A DNA stretch of 64,000 nt, from contig NZ_FRBY01000006.1 in NCBI RefSeq assembly GCF_900142735.1, forward strand, positions 186,001-250,000, given 5' to 3'. Under the pieces are notes generated by a model that was given only the letters and a program-made list of their open reading frames with translations, was not told the origin of the DNA and did not search any database. This DNA comes from Flavobacterium saccharophilum (GTDB lineage: Bacteria > Bacteroidota > Bacteroidia > Flavobacteriales > Flavobacteriaceae). The position numbers and the translations under genes are program-made. Each line of letters opens with the position of its first letter. The stretch's first letter is position 1. Shown here piece after piece: positions 28,039 to 36,559 of the stretch.

Positions 28039-29088
28039 CTATTTTCTTTTTTTATAGAATCGCTGAATGTCTATTGTAGGATCTAAAGGCTTGTTGTTTT
28101 CTATATAATCAAATAAATCCTTCGCCATTGCTGGCCCGAGCATCACGCCACGTGTACCTAAGCCATTTAATAAATGTAAGGAACTATACTTATCATTTGT
28201 CCCAATTATGGGTCTTCTATCTTTAACTGTTGGTCTTACGCCTCCAAAATGAGAAACGATTTCAAAATCGCAGTTGATAATTTCCTGAATACGTTCGACT
28301 AATTCCGTTTTTCCTTCTTCAGTCGGTTCATCTGTTTTGTCTTTCCAATTATATGTTGCACCCACTTTAAACAAATGATTCCCTAAGGGCAAAATAAAGA
28401 CGCTGGTGTTGACAATTACATCTAAATCTAGTTCTGGTGCTTTTATAATAAAGAGTTCTCCTTTGGTGCCATCTAACGGCAAATCCTGAAAAAATGGATT
28501 TGCATGTAAACCAAAACCTTCTGCAAATATTATATGTTTAGCTTTGATGTCTTTGTATTCAACATGATCATCACTTACTACCAAAGTATCATGTTGAAAT
28601 GATTCCTGCAGCAATAATTTATTTTCCATTAAATACGCCTGATACTTATCAAGTAAAAGTGATGTATCAACATAACCCGTATGCAAAACTTCACCATAAT
28701 CAAAAGGAGAATCTATTCCGAAATACTTTTTGAATATTAATTTAGTCGAAAGAAACGGAGCTAACAACGGTTTATCTGAAGCTGCAAACCAGTTATTCTG
28801 TTCTTCAATAGAGAAAAACTTTCTAAGAATTGGAAGTTTAAAATTTACCTTCGCTTCTAGTTTAGCTTCAATAGTACTGTAGAAATCTTCCATCAAAACC
28901 AATTGTTCTTCTGCTTTCCAAACTTCACTAAAGCGTTTTAAGATCACTGGATTATACAATCCACCAGCAACTCTCGATGATATTTGAGATTTATCATCAA
29001 TCACTAAAATAGATTTGTTGTTTTTAAGGGCAATTTCAGCAAAAGAAATCCCTGCTAATCCAGATCCGACAATTATATAATCTAACAT
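28039..29088 (-). CDS. FAD-dependent oxidoreductase (DAO family)
   Basis: A 349-residue flavoprotein. The N-terminal YIIVGSGLAGISFAEIALKN is the dinucleotide-binding GxGxxG motif. SRVAGGLYNPVILKRFSE (about 38-55) and the C-terminal HLLNGLGTRGVMLGPAMAKDL match the D-amino-acid oxidase/glycine oxidase fold and the FAD domain of MnmC. The substrate is not predictable. No signal peptide. A terminator of gldO follows on its upstream side, so it is an independent transcript. Confidence 0.85.
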   Translation of the reverse strand: MLDYIIVGSGLAGISFAEIALKNNKSILVIDDKSQISSRVAGGLYNPVILKRFSEVWKAEEQLVLMEDFYSTIEAKLEAKVNFKLPILRKFFSIEEQNNWFAASDKPLLAPFLSTKLIFKKYFGIDSPFDYGEVLHTGYVDTSLLLDKYQAYLMENKLLLQESFQHDTLVVSDDHVEYKDIKAKHIIFAEGFGLHANPFFQDLPLDGTKGELFIIKAPELDLDVIVNTSVFILPLGNHLFKVGATYNWKDKTDEPTEEGKTELVERIQEIINCDFEIVSHFGGVRPTVKDRRPIIGTNDKYSSLHLLNGLGTRGVMLGPAMAKDLFDYIENNKPLDPTIDIQRFYKKRK

Positions 29089-29109
29089 GTAGTATAGGTA
29101 AAAAAATAG

Positions 29110-29143
29110 AAAAACTCTTACTACAAAGGTAGTGAGAGTTTTT
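29110..29143 (-). terminator. terminator of gldO
   Basis: AAAAACTCTTACTAC (29110-29124) pairs with GTAGTGAGAGTTTTT (29129-29143), 14 of 15 Watson-Crick plus one G-U. It is almost the same sequence as the terminator after gldN. Confidence 0.88.
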
Positions 29144-29164
29144 GTTATAATGTAATATAGAATC

Positions 29165-30154
29165 TTAGTAGTTCCACATATCCTGTTCGAAATTACGAAT
29201 CTTCTCTTTTACTCTCTCAGATTCTAATAACTGACTTTGGGCATCATCTTTAATATAATCTTTTATCTCCCGATCTCCATATACATTTTCCTCTCTATAA
29301 ATAATTGAATTAAAACGTCTGGAATTTAGGATCTGATCAAATGAAATATTGGCTGCCGAATTTTCAATAAACGCTTTTGCCTCATGTAAAACATCCCTGG
29401 CATTAGGAAAGAAAACCCAAAATAACTCGATATAATCTTTCTCATCACTATTCATTGTATAAACGTCGGGAGTAACAGGACAAATACCAATTAAACGATA
29501 CTTCAATTCACTTTGACGTTTGTCAAAATACCAGTATCCTTTAATTTTGTATTGTGTAACGTCCTGAGCTGTTAAATCCTGCTTCAGTATATACTCAGAA
29601 GGAACTGTTCTTGTAGCTCCTACTGTCTCCTCAACATAAGTGACCACTTTCTTTTTACCAGTACCCGTAACTACTTTTTTCTTCACAACGTGCGTTTTGT
29701 AGTCATCAGGGTATTGATTAATTAATTCCCTACCGGCATCTGTGGTATCAATACGCGATAATGATCCTTGTATGTCTTTTATAGATTTTTTAGTATTGAA
29801 ATAACTGTCTGTATAAACTTCAGTTATTCTTCCACTCCTAATCGCTTTAGTCAAAACATCGTAAAGAGAACGCCTATCCGAACCAATGTTAGCTGTATCT
29901 ACAGGAAAATATAATGGAAAATTGATTTTCTCATTTAAGTCAATAATCTCCCAGGTAGTTTTTCCCATCAAAACATCTCTGTCATTGACATACCCATAAG
30001 CCAATGGCTTATCATTATCAGATATTAACCGGGCAGGAGGCTTTTTACCTATTTGATCAGCTGTTTTTGCATTCAGCAAATTAGATTGCGAGCTCGCGGT
30101 AACGCATACCATAAAAACAATAGGCAACAAAAAACTTTTCATCTTCATCATCAT
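29165..30154 (-). CDS. gldO: GldO, paralogue of GldN
   Basis: A 329-residue secreted protein (signal peptide ending ASSQ) that is highly similar to the adjacent GldN, identical over long stretches such as GKTTWEIIDLNEKINFPLYF and YPDDYKTHVVKKKVVTGTGK. In F. johnsoniae GldO can partly replace GldN in the type IX secretion/gliding core, where GldN forms a periplasmic ring with GldK. Differences cluster in the signal peptide and in the C-terminal third. It follows gldN after 254 bases with a terminator between, so it likely has its own promoter. Confidence 0.92.
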   Translation of the reverse strand: MMMKMKSFLLPIVFMVCVTASSQSNLLNAKTADQIGKKPPARLISDNDKPLAYGYVNDRDVLMGKTTWEIIDLNEKINFPLYFPVDTANIGSDRRSLYDVLTKAIRSGRITEVYTDSYFNTKKSIKDIQGSLSRIDTTDAGRELINQYPDDYKTHVVKKKVVTGTGKKKVVTYVEETVGATRTVPSEYILKQDLTAQDVTQYKIKGYWYFDKRQSELKYRLIGICPVTPDVYTMNSDEKDYIELFWVFFPNARDVLHEAKAFIENSAANISFDQILNSRRFNSIIYREENVYGDREIKDYIKDDAQSQLLESERVKEKIRNFEQDMWNY

Positions 30155-30353
30155 ATAAATTATTTATAATTGACTCAACGAAGTTTTAATTATTTTATTG
30201 TATTTTTCCTACAAAAAATAAATTCAAGAACAGATGAATAGCTTTCAAGAGTAAAGTCCAACAAGAAATTACTTAATTTCTAATTAAACTCAAAACGGCA
30301 AACTCAACCTTCTATCCTCATACAAATAGTCCAAAGCAAAATCGATAAAATAA

Positions 30354-30387
30354 AAAAACTCTTACTACAAAGGTAGTAAGAGTTTTT
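30354..30387 (-). terminator. terminator of gldN
   Basis: AAAAACTCTTACTAC (30354-30368) pairs perfectly with GTAGTAAGAGTTTTT (30373-30387). The sequence after it also matches that around the gldO terminator, so the duplication included the 3' end. Confidence 0.9.
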
Positions 30388-30408
30388 ATTATATTGTAAT
30401 ATAGATAC

Positions 30409-31401
30409 TTAGTAGTTCCACATATCTTGTTCGAAATTACGAATCTTCTCTTTTACTCTTTCAGATTCTAACAATTGGTTTTGTGCATTATCTTTCATGT
30501 ATTCTTTGATCTCACGATCTCCGTACAAGTTTTCTTCTTTATAGATTACTGCATTAAAACGTCTTGAATTTAAGATCTGATCGAATGAAATTGGCAATGC
30601 TGAATTATTGTCGTTAAAAGCTTTTGCTTCATGTAATGCTTCTCTAGCATTCGGGAAGAAAACCCAGAATAACTCAATATAATCCTTCTCATCACTGTTC
30701 ATCGTATAAACGTCAGGAGTAACTGGACAAATTCCAAGTAAACGATATTTCAATTCACTTTGACGTTTGTCAAAATACCAGTACCCTTTAATTTTGTATT
30801 GCGTAACGTCCTGAGCAGTTAAATCTTGTTTAAGAATATACTCAGAAGGAACTGTTCTTGTAGCTCCAACTGTCTCATCAACATAAGTTACCACTTTCTT
30901 TTTACCAGTACCTGTAACTACTTTTTTCTTCACAACGTGAGTTTTGTAGTCATCTGGATATTGGTTGATAAGTTCTCTACCAGCATCAGTTGTATCAATA
31001 CGAGATAATGATCCTTCGATGTCTTTCATAGATTTTTTAGTATTGAAATAACTGTCAGTGTAAATTTCAGTTACTTTACCACTTTTGATGGCTTTCGTCA
31101 AAACATCATAAAGAGAACGTCTGTCAGAACCAATATTAGCTGTATCTACTGGAAAATATAATGGAAAGTTGATTTTTTCATTTAAATCAATGATCTCCCA
31201 AGTTGTTTTTCCCATCAAGACATCTCTATCATCTACATAACCATAAGCCAATGGCTTATCGTTGTCTGAGATAAGTTGTGCAGGAGTCTTAAGTCCTATC
31301 TGATCTGGTGTTTTTGCATTAAGCAAATTCGATTGCGCATTAGAAGCGAAACCGCCTGCGATAGAAACTATAGCTATTAAAAAATTTCTTACTTTCATCA
31401 T
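30409..31401 (-). CDS. gldN: GldN, type IX secretion core protein
   Basis: A 330-residue secreted protein with a signal peptide (GGFASNAQ). It has the GldN features: NLLNAKTPDQIGLKTPAQL after the signal, YGYVDDRDVLMGKTTWEI, and the conserved end ERVKEKIRNFEQDMWNY. GldN (PorN elsewhere) binds GldM and builds the ring complex with GldK. It lies 42 bases after gldM in the operon gldKLMN, which powers secretion and gliding. Confidence 0.96.
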   Translation of the reverse strand: MMKVRNFLIAIVSIAGGFASNAQSNLLNAKTPDQIGLKTPAQLISDNDKPLAYGYVDDRDVLMGKTTWEIIDLNEKINFPLYFPVDTANIGSDRRSLYDVLTKAIKSGKVTEIYTDSYFNTKKSMKDIEGSLSRIDTTDAGRELINQYPDDYKTHVVKKKVVTGTGKKKVVTYVDETVGATRTVPSEYILKQDLTAQDVTQYKIKGYWYFDKRQSELKYRLLGICPVTPDVYTMNSDEKDYIELFWVFFPNAREALHEAKAFNDNNSALPISFDQILNSRRFNAVIYKEENLYGDREIKEYMKDNAQNQLLESERVKEKIRNFEQDMWNY

Positions 31402-31443
31402 GATATCATTATAAGATATTGAACGTAGTTTTACCTACTTATA

Positions 31444-32982
31444 TTATTGTATTTCGTAAATTACCGGAGCTGTACGTGGTAATAAATAACTACCAGCTCC
31501 AACAAGTTTAGTTTTAATTTCAGAAATAGTAACCTGATCTCCTCTTCCAGCTTTAGAAAGAACTGATTTACATTGTGCATTTAATCTGTTACCGTTAACA
31601 ACAACTGTAGGTTGTCCAGCAATTTTCAGGTTAAATCCAACAACATCTAAACCAACTTCGAAATCAAAATCAAGTAATTTAGCACCAATAGTAGCAATCT
31701 CTAAGTTAGATTTAGGTCCTTTAACAACACCCATTTCTCCTCTAATTGTACCTGTTGGACCAGGAATACCTTTAATTCTGAATGATTTCTTATCTGTAAC
31801 TTTATCACCGTTTGGTAAAGTTCCTGTAACTGAAATTGTAGTTTCAGTACCTGAACCAGGGCTCATGTTATATTTACCAGGTTTTCCAGCAGAAGCTAAA
31901 CCTGGAGCACTTGCAACAATTTTGTTAGCATCAACACCAGCGAATGAAACAGAGATAGGGTTAACAACACCTCTATAAACAACATTCATTTTATCAGCAG
32001 AAATAGTAGCTGAATTTGGTTTTGGCACTACAACGTATGTTCCTTTAAATTTCAAAGGAATGTTTTTCCCATCCTCTAAGAACGTAAATTGTCCATTGAT
32101 ATCCTGTTCTCCAACACCACCAGCAGTTAATGAAATAACAGCTTGTCCGTTAACGATTTGTCCAGGACCTTGGAAAGAAGTTGGTTTAGTGTTTTCGTCG
32201 TAACGACCTAAAACTACCTTACCTGTAACTTTTTCTCCTTGGAAGTAAGCATTTTTGTCTAAAACAACAATTGCCTGGTAATTGCTATAAGAAGCAGCAG
32301 CAACCGCAGCTTTTCCTAAAGCAGCACTGTATACATCAGATTCTGCTTTTTGAACGTCATTTTGCCAAGCTGAAAGTTTAGCTAATGAAGCAACTGCAGG
32401 GAAACCTTTGAAGTGGTAAGCTAAATACTTATCTTTTAAACCTTCTTTGTTTTTTACATCAGAAACATCAAATTTCTTTTCAATCTCAGCAACAATAGCA
32501 GCATATTTTTTATCTGCTAAAGCAGCCTTCATAGCAGCTTTGTATGCCTCGATATGAGCGATAATGTCATTTCCTTTTGCAGTATATCCTTCTCCTGTAA
32601 ACCAGTTGTCGATATTATCACCTTTGTCCATAGACTCATAAGGTAATTTACCAGTTTCTTTGTCAGATTCAAATCCTTTTAAAACATCACCTTTCAAAGA
32701 TCCGATGTATGCGTAAAATTCTTTCGAAGCTGTTTCAACTTTATGAGCAGTAACTGCAGCGATAGCGAATTCTCCTTTTGCTTCAGCCGCTTTTTGATCT
32801 AAAGACATCAATAAACTAGCATTTGATTGTTCAGAAGAAGTGTTAGCGCTTTCAAATTTTTCATTCATTAATCCAAAAGCAGATAAAACTTCTTTGGACA
32901 TATTCATTGCTAACATTGCGATGAAAACCAGGTACATCAGGTTAATCATCTTCTGTCTAGGGGTTAATTTTCCTCCTGCCAT
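31444..32982 (-). CDS. gldM: GldM, type IX secretion/gliding motor subunit
   Basis: A 512-residue inner membrane protein with one N-terminal helix (MINLMYLVFIAMLAMNMSKEVLSAF, about 12-36) and a long periplasmic part of four domains. The N-terminal helix works with the GldL helices as a proton-driven motor, and the periplasmic shaft contacts GldK/GldN. It starts MAGGKLTPRQKMINLMYLV, the canonical GldM start. It lies 52 bases after gldL. Confidence 0.97.
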   Translation of the reverse strand: MAGGKLTPRQKMINLMYLVFIAMLAMNMSKEVLSAFGLMNEKFESANTSSEQSNASLLMSLDQKAAEAKGEFAIAAVTAHKVETASKEFYAYIGSLKGDVLKGFESDKETGKLPYESMDKGDNIDNWFTGEGYTAKGNDIIAHIEAYKAAMKAALADKKYAAIVAEIEKKFDVSDVKNKEGLKDKYLAYHFKGFPAVASLAKLSAWQNDVQKAESDVYSAALGKAAVAAASYSNYQAIVVLDKNAYFQGEKVTGKVVLGRYDENTKPTSFQGPGQIVNGQAVISLTAGGVGEQDINGQFTFLEDGKNIPLKFKGTYVVVPKPNSATISADKMNVVYRGVVNPISVSFAGVDANKIVASAPGLASAGKPGKYNMSPGSGTETTISVTGTLPNGDKVTDKKSFRIKGIPGPTGTIRGEMGVVKGPKSNLEIATIGAKLLDFDFEVGLDVVGFNLKIAGQPTVVVNGNRLNAQCKSVLSKAGRGDQVTISEIKTKLVGAGSYLLPRTAPVIYEIQ

Positions 32983-33034
32983 TTTTTTCTAATTAGTTCT
33001 TATTAATAAATTTAATATAATAGTTAAAAACTAA

Positions 33035-33682
33035 TTATCCTTTGTTACTCATTGCGGAAAGCATACCACCATAAACACTGTTTAAAGAAGCAATGTTTGC
33101 AGTCATTGATTGCATTTGTTCTTTTAATTTAGAAGCATTTTCAGCAATTTCGCTGTTTGCTTGTGCATTTCTTGAAGCACTTTCTAATTGTACTTTGTAT
33201 AAGCTGTTTAATGACTCCATTTGTGCAGCAGCCATAGACATTTCTTCAGCATATTTCTTTTGTCCTGCAATAGAATCTACTGTTGGAGAGATAGCTTTTG
33301 CAGCTCCTTCAAAGTTTTTAATTGAATTTCCTAAGCTTGACATTAATTCTCCGTCAATTTTAGCTTCTTTCAACATAGCATCTAATTTTTGAGACAACAA
33401 TCCTTGGGCGTCAGTTGGAGTCTCTACTTTGTCAGCTTTTTTTCTAGCCTGACCATTAGCTAATTCCGGGTAAACAAGAGTCCAGTCTAATTCTTCATCT
33501 ACTGGTTCGAAAGCAGAAAGAGCAAAGATTAACGCCTCAGTTACTAATCCAATTGAAAGCATCAACGTTCCTGTTAACGGTCCGATTTCAAAGTGTGTAA
33601 TTTTGAATAATGCTCCAATGATTACTACTGCCGCTCCCATACCATAAGCGAAATTCATTGCTTTTTTACTTAATAATGCCAT
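33035..33682 (-). CDS. gldL: GldL, type IX secretion/gliding motor subunit
   Basis: A 215-residue inner membrane protein with two helices near the N-terminus (about 10-27 and 35-57) and a cytoplasmic coiled tail. The second helix contains the acidic residue (TEALIFALSAFEP, Glu near 49) expected in the proton path of the GldL-GldM motor. The sequence GALFKITHFEIGPLTG is typical of the family. The tail (about 100-215) is helical and rich in Ala, Ser and Gln. Confidence 0.96.
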   Translation of the reverse strand: MALLSKKAMNFAYGMGAAVVIIGALFKITHFEIGPLTGTLMLSIGLVTEALIFALSAFEPVDEELDWTLVYPELANGQARKKADKVETPTDAQGLLSQKLDAMLKEAKIDGELMSSLGNSIKNFEGAAKAISPTVDSIAGQKKYAEEMSMAAAQMESLNSLYKVQLESASRNAQANSEIAENASKLKEQMQSMTANIASLNSVYGGMLSAMSNKG

Positions 33683-33743
33683 AATACTTTTTTTTAGGTT
33701 TTAATAAAATAGATTTGATTTGGTTATTGAATTTAATTGTAAT

Positions 33744-35141
33744 TTACTTTTTCTTTTTGCCTCCTGTTACCTGAGTTCCCATGTAATCTTGTACAGTTCT
33801 GAAACCAATATAACTTCTTGCAGAGTCAGCATATTCGTGATCACGTGTACTTACCTGTAGGAAATAAGCAACGTCTTTCCAAGATCCACCACGAACTACT
33901 TTTCTTTGGTTGTTTCCATCGATAACGTTTGGATTCATCGTTGAAACATATTCATATGCATTTGGATTGTAAGCTGAATCTGTCCACTCTGAAACGTTTC
34001 CTGCCATATTATACAATCCGTAACCGTTTACATCGTAAGATTTAGCTTCTACTGTATACAAAGCCTCATCAGCAGCATAATCTCCTCTGCTTGGTTTGAA
34101 GTTTGCTAAGAAACATCCTCTGTCACTCTTAGTATAAGGACCTCCCCAAGGGTAAGTTGCAGACTCCAGACCTCCTCTTGCAGCATACTCCCATTCTGCT
34201 TCTGTAGGTAATCTGAAAGCATTTACTAAGTCACGTCCTTTTTTCTTAGATTTAATGTAACTGTTTTTGTTTAAAGTTCTCCATGCACAGAAAGCTTTAG
34301 CTTGTTTCCATGTCACACCTACTACAGGATAATCTCCGTAAGCTTTGTGCCAGAAATAATCATTGTGCATTGGCTCATTGTATGAATATGCGAAATCCTT
34401 AATCCAAACTGTTGTATCAGGATAAACACTAACTTGTTCTGTTTTAACGAAGTCTTTTCTTTTTCCAACTTTAGCTTTTGCAGCAGCCTGAATATCCATC
34501 CAAGAATAACGGAATTTCAATTTATTTACATCAATTGTTCTCAAACCATTGTACGATTCTTCAATTGGCAAATACATAGAATCCATTACTTCAGTGTAAT
34601 ACTCATCCGGATAAGCTTTAGTATCTTTAATTAACTTAACTTTTTTATTTAGTTTTCTACCAGCATAAGGATCATCTTTCGTTCCTACACTATAATAGTT
34701 ATCATACATGTATTTATCATAAGCTGTCATTTTATCTGGCTCAGAATCATTAAATGCATAATCAGCGATACTACCGCCTTTACTACCTTTATCACCTGTA
34801 GCTTTTTGTCCGGTTTCATCAGCTAAAATAGCCAAACGAACTCTCATTGTAGAGTCTTTTACCCACTCCACAAACTGACGATACTCGCTATTTGTGATCT
34901 CAGTTTCATCCATATAAAATGAACGAACTGTTACCGTTTTAGTTGGAGCGTCTTCTACATTAGCTAAATCAGCATCTGATTTACCCATAATAAAGGATCC
35001 ACCTGGAACTAATGTCATTCCATAAGGTTTCTCAGGATGCCATTTCCCTCCTGTAACACCAACTAACTCACCTTTGTCACCTGACTTACCACAGCCGATT
35101 ACTAGTGATAACATTGCTGCAAATGCAAAAAACTTCTTCAT
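33744..35141 (-). CDS. gldK: GldK, type IX secretion lipoprotein
   Basis: A 465-residue lipoprotein (SLVIGC, Cys17) with a formylglycine-generating-enzyme/sulfatase-modifying fold, seen in MTLVPGGSFIMG (about 43-54), FRLPTEAEWEYAARGG (about 313-328), GNVSEWTDSAY and VVRGGSWKD. In GldK the fold serves structure, forming the outer-membrane-associated ring with GldN. The protein ends in a Lys-rich tail GGKKKK. It is the first gene of the cluster. Confidence 0.96.
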   Translation of the reverse strand: MKKFFAFAAMLSLVIGCGKSGDKGELVGVTGGKWHPEKPYGMTLVPGGSFIMGKSDADLANVEDAPTKTVTVRSFYMDETEITNSEYRQFVEWVKDSTMRVRLAILADETGQKATGDKGSKGGSIADYAFNDSEPDKMTAYDKYMYDNYYSVGTKDDPYAGRKLNKKVKLIKDTKAYPDEYYTEVMDSMYLPIEESYNGLRTIDVNKLKFRYSWMDIQAAAKAKVGKRKDFVKTEQVSVYPDTTVWIKDFAYSYNEPMHNDYFWHKAYGDYPVVGVTWKQAKAFCAWRTLNKNSYIKSKKKGRDLVNAFRLPTEAEWEYAARGGLESATYPWGGPYTKSDRGCFLANFKPSRGDYAADEALYTVEAKSYDVNGYGLYNMAGNVSEWTDSAYNPNAYEYVSTMNPNVIDGNNQRKVVRGGSWKDVAYFLQVSTRDHEYADSARSYIGFRTVQDYMGTQVTGGKKKK

Positions 35142-35237
35142 ATAAATTTGGGATTATCTATTCATTATTATAAGTCCGTAAACGTATTTATTATTTATCT
35201 AAAAAACAATACTAGTTGCGAAATTTATTTTACCGTT

Positions 35238-35245
35238 CAAAAATA
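35238..35245 (-). promoter_or_regulatory. possible -7 box of the gldKLMN operon
   Basis: On the minus strand the bases read TATTTTTG, matching TAnnTTTG, about 97 bases before the gldK start. I cannot find a TTG at the expected distance upstream, so support is weak. Confidence 0.3.
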
Positions 35246-35404
35246 ATGTTAAATAAAATAAAAAAAAAATATTTTATCGACAAACTAGCATAAAAAATCG
35301 ACGTAAAACGTTAAATTTTATATTATATAATTATTTTCCTACTAAAATATCTTAAATTATTTTTGATAATTTTAAAATTTTAAGATATTTTATAAAATTA
35401 TCCT

Positions 35405-36556
35405 TTATAAAGCATTTTTTCTTTGTGCTTTCCACCATCTTTCTGGCAATTCTTGGTTACAAGCGCACAAATATTCGTCGTACGAACACGGTAATAACGT
35501 ATTTCTTTTCAATTTATTGTTCCCATTCGACACAAAGGGAATTTCGATCCACCAACGGTCTGTTTTATCACTTTTGTAAAAAATCAGCTCCTCATCTTCC
35601 AGCGGCACAATATATTTTAAATAGTTCGTTCGGCTACCAAACGGGTATTCTTTAGAACGGTAATGATATCCTTCAATAAAGTACCACACAATCTGAGCAA
35701 TCATACTCGATTCATGTGCTGTACTATTGTGATTAAAAACACCAAAGGACGAAACTTTATCGCTTATTCCGGCATATCTTGCCAGAGAACAAATCTCTTT
35801 TCCGTTAAAACCATTAGGCTCAAAAGTAACAGTATTTCCTGAAGCTGAAGATTTTACAGAATTCAAATCGATACTTACCAAATCAGCATCTCTAAAAACT
35901 GGCTCTGCCAAAGCAATCTTATTTGAAATCTCACCTAAACGATAGGCATCAAAGAACAATTTCTCAATCAAATCAATTTCTTCCTGCGAGTTATAATAAG
36001 TCTGATATCCTATATTACAATAGTTAAACAGATTATTTGGCTCATCTATAATGATTTTAGTCAAATATGAATTAGCAGAAACTGTTTCATTTTCTTTACC
36101 AAAATCAAATCGATTATCAACAGCAACCATGTTTACCATTTGCTCCAAATCATCGTAAGCACGATACAAAGCATAAGTTAAATCCTGCGAACCTCCCAGG
36201 ACTATAGGAATCACTTTATTCTTGATTAAAGCAGCAGTCACCTTTTTTAATGCGAAGTAAGTATCCTCTACAGAATCTCCTGCAAGAATATCACCCAAAT
36301 CCGCAATAGAAGCATCCCAATTACCAGGAAACATACTATAAAGCTTTTTACGAACAGCAGTCAGGTTAACTTCATTAACCATATTGATATTCCTGCGATC
36401 TTCTAAAACACCTACTATAGCTATCTGCACCTTGCTAATGTCAGGGAATTGATCCTGAGTATGCAAGACAATCTTACTACCCAATTCTTGTGAAGACAAC
36501 GAACTAATGAATTGTAAAATTCCGTCGTTAACTGGTTCTAGAAAATCAAATTCCAT
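35405..36556 (-). CDS. arginase-fold protein with degraded metal site
   Basis: A 383-residue protein of the ureohydrolase (arginase/agmatinase/formimidoylglutamase) superfamily. The expected metal-binding motifs are altered: VLGGSQDLTYAL in place of GGDHS, AVDNRFDF in place of DAHxD, and SIDLNSVKSS in place of SxDxDxxDP. The usual ligand His residues and several Asp are gone, so hydrolase activity is doubtful. The C-terminal extension (GSRTNYLKYIVPLEDEELIF, ELPERWWKAQRKNAL) is outside the enzyme core. It begins 3 bases after the topA stop, so the two are cotranscribed. The role is unknown. Confidence 0.8.
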   Translation of the reverse strand: MEFDFLEPVNDGILQFISSLSSQELGSKIVLHTQDQFPDISKVQIAIVGVLEDRRNINMVNEVNLTAVRKKLYSMFPGNWDASIADLGDILAGDSVEDTYFALKKVTAALIKNKVIPIVLGGSQDLTYALYRAYDDLEQMVNMVAVDNRFDFGKENETVSANSYLTKIIIDEPNNLFNYCNIGYQTYYNSQEEIDLIEKLFFDAYRLGEISNKIALAEPVFRDADLVSIDLNSVKSSASGNTVTFEPNGFNGKEICSLARYAGISDKVSSFGVFNHNSTAHESSMIAQIVWYFIEGYHYRSKEYPFGSRTNYLKYIVPLEDEELIFYKSDKTDRWWIEIPFVSNGNNKLKRNTLLPCSYDEYLCACNQELPERWWKAQRKNAL

Positions 36557-36559
36557 TTA

